From contig CAZPPG010000003.1 of NCBI GenBank assembly GCA_964588385.1, positions 1-64,000 of the forward strand: a stretch of DNA of 64,000 nucleotides, in the 5' to 3' direction. This DNA comes from JAHBWV01 sp964588385 (GTDB lineage Bacteria > Planctomycetota > Phycisphaerae > Phycisphaerales > UBA1924). The notes beneath the pieces were generated by a model that was not told the origin of the DNA, did not search any database, and saw only the letters and a program-made list of their open reading frames with translations. Of this stretch, positions 34,601-41,330 are shown in pieces (position 1 is the stretch's first letter; each line of letters opens with the position of its first letter). The translations under genes were made by a program, and so were the position numbers.

Positions 34601-34970
34601 CCCCGTCGCGTTCATCCGCAGCAGACTGGACAAACAGGGAGCGATCCAGGCCGCATCGCTCCGCGACCCCGTCATCACTCCCACCGGTTCGGACGTGTCG
34701 GTTGCCGGGATGGTGCTGGTCCGTCAGCGACCCGGCACCGCAAGCGGCGTGGTGTTCATCACGCTGGAAGATGAAACAGGGGTCGCCAATCTCATCGTGA
34801 GGCCGAAGGTCTATGAGCGGTTCCGACGCGTCGCCCGCCATAGCTCCACTCTGCTCGCCACGGGAAAGGTGGAGCGTCAGGGAGTCGTGGTTCACGTGCT
34901 GGTCAGCGCTCTTGCGAACGTGCCAAATCCACTCGCGCCGGTCGCGAGCCGCTCCCGAGACTTTCATTGA
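31695..34970 (+). CDS. dnaE2: Error-prone DNA polymerase III alpha subunit
   Basis: 1091-aa C-family polymerase (ImuC/DnaE2), the catalytic part of the mutasome for translesion synthesis. ATG at 31695; an open extension back to 31419 lies within imuB and lacks family sequence. The PHP domain begins YAELAVTTNYSFLTGASHPEE, the altered motif of DnaE2 rather than the ELHxHS of replicative DnaE. Polymerase metal-binding PDIDIDFEHERREEV is intact, followed by GRDRAALTAEVITYRGRSA, then LLKVDVLGLGMLTC and the segment FSEYGFPESHAASFALL. The C-terminal OB fold (VAGMVLVRQRPGTASGVVF) is present and the tau-binding region of DnaE1 is absent, as usual. Short spacing puts it in one operon with imuA and imuB. 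Confidence 0.95.
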   Translation: MPEQPFAKHVQHPWERAKGTPSVASDPTHARMGLCTPYAELAVTTNYSFLTGASHPEEIVQTAALLGYRAVAVTDDCSLGGIVRAHVTAKECGIQLVVGASLRLTNPEAAGARLLVYPTARDSYARLCRLLTLGKRLAPKGDCQLTLHDMVQHADGLVCVALLPDTIGSALIDVLCGLRHVFKDDRFSIGAARAFGCSDQERLRTIHDLCAHIRAPMVATNDVLYHVAERRPLQDVLTCIRNRCTLDQAGLRLVANAERHMKPPDEMARLFARYPAAIRRSVDIADRCATFSLDQLRYEYPDEVVPPGATPIGHLTTLTWQGASERYPHGVPAKVQRQIRHELGLIDELTFAPYFLTVHDLVRFARGKGILCQGRGAAANSAVCYCLGVTSVDPDRINVLFERFISKERNEPPDIDIDFEHERREEVIQYLYAKYGRDRAALTAEVITYRGRSAVREVGKALGLSLDCVDGLARDMDWWDSGVIDPKAMRSRGFNPADPTVRHLASLTSDILGFPRHRSQHVGGFVISRGPLSEIVPIENAAMDDRTVVEWDKDDLDAMGLLKVDVLGLGMLTCIRKSFELVEKHHARPLTLATVPAEDPAVYAMLCEANSVGVFQVESRAQMSMLPRLRPQCFYDLVIEVTIVRPGPIQGKMVHPYLRRRNGEEAVAYPTEDIRQVLSRTLGVPLFQEQAMALAIVAAGFTPGEADQLRRAMAAWKRKGDLIYRFGTKIVAGMTARGYPREFADRCFEQIKGFSEYGFPESHAASFALLVYVSSWLKRHHPAAFAAALINSQPMGFYAPAQLIRDAREHGVQIRPVDVHASQWDCTLEPTDSPEHPAIRLGMRMVSGLREMDAQAIVSAVQKHGRLPDLQTLHARSGVHAAPLRRLALADAFASMGLDRQRALWEVRAINDNGLPLFEQESLATHQQDALAVSRPYEPGGLHPALPPFTEAKEVTHDYGAVGLSLRQHPVAFIRSRLDKQGAIQAASLRDPVITPTGSDVSVAGMVLVRQRPGTASGVVFITLEDETGVANLIVRPKVYERFRRVARHSSTLLATGKVERQGVVVHVLVSALANVPNPLAPVASRSRDFH

Positions 34971-35105
34971 TCCGACCGACCAGCACCCATGCCGAGCCGT
35001 ACGAAGGATCTGGGCTCGAATCACCGGAGCACGGCTTCATCGCCATGCAAACGTGCTCTCCGACAGGCAGCCCGCAGTTGGCCCGACCTCCAGCGGCGAC
35101 GGCAC

Positions 35106-37769
35106 TCACCTTGCGTGCTGAAACGGCTGTTCCCGTGAGACGAGAAAGTCCTCAGAACTCGACAAGCCCCCGTCTGCGTGAACGGCGGTCTCTTCCCTTC
35201 CCGCAACCGACGGCCCCCTACGCTGCGACGCGACTTCATTCGCGCCGCGCGGGGCCCACTGAAAGGACACGCGAATACCGAACTCGCTCTCCAGCAAGCC
35301 CGCCTTTCGCTCAGCGCCCCACAGCTCGGTCGTCGGACGTTCAGATGACGAGGCGCCAATCACAATCTCACGCGCCTGTGACGCCGAACTCTTCTCGTCA
35401 ATCACAATGTCCTTCACGATCTGGCTATGCGCCCGATCAAGACCATCGGCGACGCGGAGCATGGCAGAGAGCCCGGCGACAACCCGTCGGTCGGCCGGCG
35501 ACAACTCTTTGAACGCTGGGTGTCGTTTCGTTGGGAGGGCGCGACGGTGGTAACGGGCGATGTTCGCAACAATCGCGATCTGTCGGGGCGTGAAGCCATC
35601 AATCTCGCTGTTTGCGATCAGACGCATGCTGTGCTTGTGGTGTTTGGCATAGTTCACCAGATAACCGATGTCGTGCATCACCGCAGCCGCCTCGAGCAGC
35701 ATCCGGCACTCGGCCGACCCGATCTCCGCAGGGAGGAGCTTCATCCGGCGCAACTGATCGAATAGTCGCAAGGAAAGCATCGCAACATGCTCCGAGTGCT
35801 GCGTCTCGTAACGGCATGCCTCGGCGAAGCGTCGAACGGCGGACATCGGCCTGGATCCCGCCGGAGAGACCCTGCTGCGATCTCGCTCAGCGATCATCGC
35901 CAGGAGCACGCCGTCCCGCACACCGCGGTCGTACACCCGCAATGTGTTCACGCCAAGATGCTTTAGGACCCCCTCGGCGATCGCCGCTCCCGCGACGATG
36001 ATGTCAGCTCGCTCCGGGCTGAGGCGGGGCAGCCGCATTCTCTCCCTCAAAGACATGGAACCGAGTCGGTCAAGAAGGTGCCGCACTTCGGATCGCCGGA
36101 GTTCGCTGCCGCAGCTCTCTCGCGATGGGCAGCCCATCTCCGACGCCAGCGCCGCCAGCGCGGTGAACGTGCCGCCGGTGCCGACGACGAGCGATGGGGC
36201 AAAGGGCAACTCGGGCAGAGCGCGAGCCAGAGACTGTCGTACATACCGACGCATCTGCTTGACGGCCTGTTCATTCTCTTGGGAGGAGCACATCTCCGAC
36301 AGACGCACCGCGCCGATTCGGATCGAGCACAGATGCTCTACTGCTCCGCGCGCGGAGAGGACCACCTCCGTGCTGCCTCCGCCGATGTCCACGACGGCGG
36401 TCGGCGTCTGGGTGATGTCGAATCCGGCCGCGACACTTCGATGCGCTGCTCTTGCCTCGTCTTCACCGTCAAGCACATCCAACGCCACCCCCGCGTCCTC
36501 GCGCACCAGAGACAGAAACTCGCGTTGATTGGTCGCGTCTCGAACGGCGGAAGTGCCGATCACGCGGAGTCGCGAGACGCCGTACCCCTGCGAGATGCCG
36601 CGCATCCTCGCGATCGTCTCGGCGGTCCGCAGCATGGCCTGCGCAGACAACGCCCCGGTCGAGACCAGACCTTGGCCGAGGCGTGTGCACTCACGCTCGT
36701 CATCGATCACTTTGTACGTTCCATCGCTCAGAACTTCGGCGACGAGCAGGCGAACGCTGTTGCTGCCGACATCGATCACTGCAAGCCGATCCTCGCGGGT
36801 GGGCACCATGGCGGTGGCGTTCAAGGATGCATCCGCCGAGTTTGGCGTCGGATCGACCGCCGACTCTGATGCCCACGCATCAATCTCCATCACCAGCCGA
36901 GCAAGATACCCCGCACGAACCCGCTCGAGAATCGCGGCGTGGCTCGACGCTTGAACACCCGACATCCAATCGCCAAACCTCACGAGGGCATTCCGGGGAA
37001 CCGCCCCCAATCGCTCCGACGAGCGGCTCAAAAGGTCGAGAACGCTCGTGGCGTCTGCAAGAGCCCCGAAGCACTCTTGTTCGGCGGCAAGACCCGAGGT
37101 GGCGCGCTCGAGCAGATGCGCCGGAAGGCACGGTGCCGCAATGTCGAGCAGATAGCGCAGCTGCCTGAGCTCGACGCGTAGCGTGTGAAGCTCTTCCACC
37201 TCGTGGAGCGTGCCTCGAAGCGTCGTCAGAACTGAATGGGTGCGCTGCCGCACCGCCTCGACGGCCGCATCGCTGAAGAGCCGCTGACCGCCATCCGGCG
37301 GAGCACTCTCGTCGACCACCAAGTCAATCGATGCCCTGAGTCGCTCGATCCGGCCACGACGCAACTGCTTGCGTAGACGCTCAGCTCGCTCCAATCTGAC
37401 CGATCGGATCGACGACTCAAGTTCCGCCGCTCCTTGCTCGATCTCGATGGATGACGCGTTCAATAGAGATCGCATCACGTCCCACGCGCGAACGTGCCCG
37501 GCCGCCTTCCGAATGTCGTTCACGAGGCCGTCCAGGCGTTCTCTGGGTCGCTGCGCGAAGCAAGGAGCAAAGAGCTCACTCGCCGCCTCATATCGGCGGC
37601 AGGCGATCCGTAACGCATGGATACGCTCTCTGCCGAACTTGCCCTTCGCGACCTGCCCGCTTGCGTCAATGAGAGCCGATCCGAGCGCTTGCATCTGCAC
37701 CGACGCCGCGACCTCTTGAGGGAACGCGGCACCGATAGCGGATCGAGTTGGCTTGGGCCTTTGGGGCAT
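35106..37769 (-). CDS. CHAD - Ppx/GppA phosphatase - HD fusion protein
   Basis: 887-aa three-part protein. Residues about 20-300 are a CHAD domain (polyphosphate-binding helical domain): conserved His in IHALRIACRRY (His51) and ELHTLRVELRQLRY (His195) with many Arg/Lys. Residues about 327-630 are an exopolyphosphatase/guanosine pentaphosphatase unit: VIDVGSNSVRLLVAE, RVIGTSAVRDATN, VDIGGGSTEVV, GTGGTFTALA and the Glu/Asp of the actin-like ATPase fold. Residues about 640-830 are an HD-type domain as in Ppx/GppA C-termini: HSEHVAM, AAAVMHDIGY, HKHSMRLI. A CHAD domain could hold polyphosphate for the phosphatase. The protein ends in a low-complexity tail. It is convergent with dnaE2 and has no close partner genes. 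Confidence 0.88.
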   Translation of the reverse strand: MPQRPKPTRSAIGAAFPQEVAASVQMQALGSALIDASGQVAKGKFGRERIHALRIACRRYEAASELFAPCFAQRPRERLDGLVNDIRKAAGHVRAWDVMRSLLNASSIEIEQGAAELESSIRSVRLERAERLRKQLRRGRIERLRASIDLVVDESAPPDGGQRLFSDAAVEAVRQRTHSVLTTLRGTLHEVEELHTLRVELRQLRYLLDIAAPCLPAHLLERATSGLAAEQECFGALADATSVLDLLSRSSERLGAVPRNALVRFGDWMSGVQASSHAAILERVRAGYLARLVMEIDAWASESAVDPTPNSADASLNATAMVPTREDRLAVIDVGSNSVRLLVAEVLSDGTYKVIDDERECTRLGQGLVSTGALSAQAMLRTAETIARMRGISQGYGVSRLRVIGTSAVRDATNQREFLSLVREDAGVALDVLDGEDEARAAHRSVAAGFDITQTPTAVVDIGGGSTEVVLSARGAVEHLCSIRIGAVRLSEMCSSQENEQAVKQMRRYVRQSLARALPELPFAPSLVVGTGGTFTALAALASEMGCPSRESCGSELRRSEVRHLLDRLGSMSLRERMRLPRLSPERADIIVAGAAIAEGVLKHLGVNTLRVYDRGVRDGVLLAMIAERDRSRVSPAGSRPMSAVRRFAEACRYETQHSEHVAMLSLRLFDQLRRMKLLPAEIGSAECRMLLEAAAVMHDIGYLVNYAKHHKHSMRLIANSEIDGFTPRQIAIVANIARYHRRALPTKRHPAFKELSPADRRVVAGLSAMLRVADGLDRAHSQIVKDIVIDEKSSASQAREIVIGASSSERPTTELWGAERKAGLLESEFGIRVSFQWAPRGANEVASQRRGPSVAGREETAVHADGGLSSSEDFLVSREQPFQHAR

Positions 37770-37992
37770 GCGCGCTCAACCGAACGATGCTGCCTGATGA
37801 TACCTCACCTCCCAAAGAACCTGGCGGCCCGCGGCGGATCTTCATGGTTTGTACGGCTCTTGCGAGGTTTATGGGAGCATGACTGGAACTCGTCGCCAAC
37901 CGGTGCGAAGATAGTGGCGTGGGATGAGGGGGGCGCGGCTGAGGCAGGAGCCCGGCCCGAGAGCCTCATGGGGTTCGATGGAGATCAACTTG

Positions 37993-38874
37993 ATGAGCCG
38001 CATTGGCCGACCGGAGCGCCGTTGGCGTTCGTGGATTCCGCCCCTGCTGGCGGCGATGCTCTGTATGGCGTCGGCGCCGGGTCAAGGGTCACAGTCGCCT
38101 CAGTTGGGGCCTTTCCCCGCGATCTCCAGGCCGTCGGACTACCGCGAGCTCGCTGTTGCCGTGCGTGGTCGAGTTGATCGTGTCCATGTCGCCCCCGGAG
38201 ACGTCGTGAGTGTGGGAGACGAACTGCTCACCCTGGAAGATGCCGTCCAGAAGCGCACGATCGACCTGGCAAAGCTCGCAGCTGACGACGACTCAAATGT
38301 TCGGAACTCGACGCTCCTCCTCAATCACTGGACCGAAGAAGTGCGTCTGACACTGGAGTCGAAAGATCAAGGCGGTGCAAGCGAGAACGAGCTGCGCGAT
38401 GCCAGGCTAAAGCTTGGCCAGTCGGAGATCGCTCTGGAGTCCGCGAAGCTGCAACTCGCTCAGGCGGGTGTTGAGCTTGAGCGCGAGTTGGCACGTCTCG
38501 ACGAGATGCGGGTCGTCTCGCCGATTGCGGGCACGGTGCTGGACGTACACAAACGCAAGGGTGAGACAGCGGACGAGCAGACGAAGGTCATCACGGTCAT
38601 CTCGACGGATCCCCTCTGGCTCGAGGTGAATGTTCCCACCAGGAGCGCGATGCAACTGCGAGTCGGGGACGCCGCCACCGTCCATTGGCAGGATCTGGAG
38701 GAGGGCGCTGAGATGTCGGGTCGGGTGATTTTCATCTCACCGGCCGGACACGCCGGGGCACGCCAGATCCAAGTCCGAGTCGAGGTTGCAAACGCTCGCG
38801 GGCTCCCCAGCGGGCTTCACGGAGATATCTGGTTCCAACCCGGCCCCGGCACGCCGTCCCCGGCTGGATCGTGA
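37993..38874 (+). CDS. Exported HlyD/RND-type membrane-fusion protein
   Basis: 293-aa periplasmic adaptor. ATG at 37993 has GGAG 9 bp upstream; in-frame ATGs at 37924 and 37978 are possible. Signal peptide around IPPLLAAMLCMASAPG. Then the HlyD layout: half of a biotinyl/lipoyl domain (GRVDRVHVAPGDVVSVGDELLTLED), a helical hairpin of about 110 residues (DLAKLAADD... to AQAGVELERELARLDE), the second lipoyl half (VVSPIAGTVLDVHKRKGE), and beta domains (PLWLEVNVPTRSAMQLRVGD, GLHGDIWF). Normally such proteins join an inner-membrane pump to an outer channel; here no pump is adjacent. The next genes include two more HlyD-like proteins on the same strand, so it is probably part of the same system. 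Confidence 0.85.
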   Translation: MSRIGRPERRWRSWIPPLLAAMLCMASAPGQGSQSPQLGPFPAISRPSDYRELAVAVRGRVDRVHVAPGDVVSVGDELLTLEDAVQKRTIDLAKLAADDDSNVRNSTLLLNHWTEEVRLTLESKDQGGASENELRDARLKLGQSEIALESAKLQLAQAGVELERELARLDEMRVVSPIAGTVLDVHKRKGETADEQTKVITVISTDPLWLEVNVPTRSAMQLRVGDAATVHWQDLEEGAEMSGRVIFISPAGHAGARQIQVRVEVANARGLPSGLHGDIWFQPGPGTPSPAGS

Positions 38875-39026
38875 GACAGCGATGTCTACTGTTCATCCCA
38901 CTCCCGCGAGCGGCCTCGGAGCGACGCAATCGCGCGGAGCACGCGCACCCGCTCCGAGAACTCCGTGCGCACGCACACCGAAACACATCGAATCACCGTA
39001 CCACACTCTGAGGAAAGGAATTACCC

Positions 39027-39359
39027 ATGGCAGAAGGCAGCCCCGACCAGTCGCGTCAGATCCAGTTGCGGATCGACGAGTCGAAGATGAGCACCACCTA
39101 CGCGAACACCATCCGCACATCCACAACCGCGGACGAGGTGGTGATGGACTTCGGCATGAATCTTCCCATGCAGACCGGAGAGGGTCAGCAGACGATCATG
39201 TTCAACGTCGGCAGCCGCGTGATCATGAACTGGGCCGGCGCGAAGCGCCTGGCGATCAGCCTCGGCCAGGTTGTGCGCCAATACGAGGACCGGAACGGTC
39301 AGATTCAGCTCGGCCCCGCCGGGCGGCCGGACGGAGACGGACCCAAGCTCTCCCAGTGA
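39027..39359 (+). CDS. DUF3467 protein
   Basis: 110-aa cytoplasmic protein of the DUF3467 family (function unknown). ATG at 39027 with AAAGGAA upstream. Seen: IQLRIDESKMSTTYANTIRTSTTADEVVMDFG (given here only as short pieces: IDESKMSTTYANTIRTS and EVVMDFG) and a GSRVIMNWAGAKRLAISLGQ segment, the features of the family. It has no signal peptide or membrane segment. The gene sits 152 bp after the first HlyD gene and 51 bp before the GAF-HlyD gene, which implies a role with the envelope system, but nothing in the protein says what it is. Confidence 0.8.
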   Translation: MAEGSPDQSRQIQLRIDESKMSTTYANTIRTSTTADEVVMDFGMNLPMQTGEGQQTIMFNVGSRVIMNWAGAKRLAISLGQVVRQYEDRNGQIQLGPAGRPDGDGPKLSQ

Positions 39360-39410
39360 TCCGAGCCGAGGTCGGACCGCAAGTCACCTGCCTGACAGGA
39401 GAACCCGCGC

Positions 39411-41324
39411 ATGGGCGCTGAGACACCTGTTGGCGAGCACGAGCGGAGCCGCGCGGACACGCCTCCGATGGACGCGTCCGATGCGGCTCCGCTTGCGTCG
39501 TTTCTCGATTCACTCCTGAAGCGTCAGATCGCGCTCGGGGACGCCGACGCGGGCGTTATCTGGCTCTATCCCACATCCACACGCCAGGCGGGGCCGATCG
39601 CGATCCACCAGGATCCGGAGCGCCCCCTGACGCGCACATGGCTTCGAACCGTCCTTCAAGGGACGGAGCGGGTGGCAGAGTCGCTCCGAACACCGCGTGA
39701 TGACGGGCGTCCGACAGTCCGCATCGAGCCGGTGAGACTGGACGCCGAAGACGCGGTGTACGGCTCGACGTCCGGGCACCTTCTCGTGATCGTTCCCCTG
39801 CTCGCCGCGGGCACTGTCGAGGGCCTGTGCGCACTGCTGATCGCGGGCAACGACCGAAGAGCCGCCTCGGAGGCAGCGCTTCGGGCCTCTCTCATCGCAT
39901 CCGGATTCGAGACGTATCTCTGGCGCGAGAACGCGTTGAAGGAGGCCGAAGCGCGAGCTCGACTCCGCGAAACGCTTGAGCTCCTCGACGCCTCCATCCA
40001 AGGACGATCGGTCGGCGCTATCGGCACCATTCTCTGCCACGAGCTCCGGCGCCGATTCGGATGCACGCGTGTCTCCATCGGACTCGTCCGGGGCGACGCT
40101 GTGCGACTGGTGGGAATGAGCGGCGTCGACGCGGTAGACCGCAAGGCGCCCGCCGCAGAACCCCTGGAAGCCGCGATGGAGGAGTGCGCCGCTCAGGACA
40201 CGGAGCTCGTGTATCCCCAGCCCCCTGAGGCAGAACAGCATGCCTCGACGCGCCGAGTTGTTCGCGATCACGAGCGGCTCTCGCTCAAAGCTGGCCCCTC
40301 GGCAATCGTGAGTCTTCCCTTACGCATTGAGGGCGATCTGGTGGGCGTGCTCCTGCTTGAGCGCACGCCCGACAATCCGTTTCCGGCTGGAGCCATCTCG
40401 CTCCTGCGCCTGCTCGCAGAGTTTGTCGGCCCATGCGTGTGGACGCGCCGGCTCGCCGATCGAGGGATCCTGGCGGTCACCCGCGATCGCATCATCGATC
40501 TGGGCCACGCGATTGTCGGACCCCGGCACACAGGCGCAAAGCTCGTCGGGCTCATCGTTCTCCTCGCGTTCATCGGCCTCGCTGCCATCCCTATTCCCGA
40601 TCGGGTTCGGGCGAGCGCTGAAGTACGGGCTGTCACGGCCCGCACAATCCCCCCGCCGTTCACGGGCTATCTCGCGGAGTCACTCGTGAGACCCGGAGAC
40701 ACCATCGTCGAGGGAGCGGTCATCGGAAGGATGGACACGAGCGAGTTGACCCTTCAACTCGAGCAGGAACTCGGCCATCGAGAGACCCTCGCAGCAGAGC
40801 GTGACAATGCGCACTCGACGGGTGACCTCGCGGCCTGGCGCCGAGCCGGGAAGGGCGTCGAGGAAAGCGACGCCAAGATCTCCCTGCTCAAGAGCTACCT
40901 CGCGCGAGCCGAGATCCGTTCGCCGCTGACGGGCCAGATCAGCCGTGGCGACCTCCAGGAGTTCGTCGGCGCTCGCGTGGAGCCGACGACCGCGCTGTTT
41001 GAAGTCGTCACCGCAGAACGGCTCGTGTTGATTGAAGTTGACGAACGCGATGTTCGACGCGTCGCTGTCGGGCAGGAGGGCTGGCTGGTCACGACGGCCT
41101 CTCCGGGAACCAGGGTGCCGATCCGCATCGCGCGAATCAACCCTTCCGCCGAGCCGACCCAGGGCGCAAACGTGTTCATGGCCGAGGCCGAGGTCACCTC
41201 CGGCGACGCATTCCTTCAGCCCGGCATGAGGGGACACGTCCGCCTGAAGGACGGCTTGACGACCACCCTGGCAGCCCTCACGCGGCCGATCATCGACGAG
41301 ATCCGCCTCAGATTGTGGTGGTGA
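39411..41324 (+). CDS. GAF-like domains fused to a HlyD-type membrane-fusion protein
   Basis: 637-aa protein. ATG at 39411 with AGGAG upstream. Residues about 20-180 and about 200-355 resemble two GAF-like sensory units (second: GTILCHELRRRFGCTRVSIGLV, SLPLRIEGDLVGVLLLER). A transmembrane helix follows (LVGLIVLLAFIGLAAIPIP, about 378-396). The rest is a HlyD adaptor: TIPPPFTGYLAESLVRPGDTI, a helical hairpin, RSPLTGQISRGDLQEFVG, and a C-terminal beta part ending in the GMRGHVRL segment. So the cytoplasmic GAF part could sense a signal that tunes an adaptor in the periplasm. No catalytic domain is visible. It is 6 bp upstream of the M50 gene, so they are clearly co-transcribed. Confidence 0.8.
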   Translation: MGAETPVGEHERSRADTPPMDASDAAPLASFLDSLLKRQIALGDADAGVIWLYPTSTRQAGPIAIHQDPERPLTRTWLRTVLQGTERVAESLRTPRDDGRPTVRIEPVRLDAEDAVYGSTSGHLLVIVPLLAAGTVEGLCALLIAGNDRRAASEAALRASLIASGFETYLWRENALKEAEARARLRETLELLDASIQGRSVGAIGTILCHELRRRFGCTRVSIGLVRGDAVRLVGMSGVDAVDRKAPAAEPLEAAMEECAAQDTELVYPQPPEAEQHASTRRVVRDHERLSLKAGPSAIVSLPLRIEGDLVGVLLLERTPDNPFPAGAISLLRLLAEFVGPCVWTRRLADRGILAVTRDRIIDLGHAIVGPRHTGAKLVGLIVLLAFIGLAAIPIPDRVRASAEVRAVTARTIPPPFTGYLAESLVRPGDTIVEGAVIGRMDTSELTLQLEQELGHRETLAAERDNAHSTGDLAAWRRAGKGVEESDAKISLLKSYLARAEIRSPLTGQISRGDLQEFVGARVEPTTALFEVVTAERLVLIEVDERDVRRVAVGQEGWLVTTASPGTRVPIRIARINPSAEPTQGANVFMAEAEVTSGDAFLQPGMRGHVRLKDGLTTTLAALTRPIIDEIRLRLWW

Positions 41325-41330
41325 CCGACC

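Noticed and set aside
35026..35058. Inverted repeat GGAGCACG...CGTGCTC as terminator between dnaE2 and the CHAD gene
   Set aside because: The loop is about 18 nt and no T-run follows, so I did not call it.
37617..38177. 186-codon plus-strand frame before the first HlyD gene
   Set aside because: It overlaps the start of the CHAD-Ppx gene and the HlyD signal peptide in another frame, with no motif.
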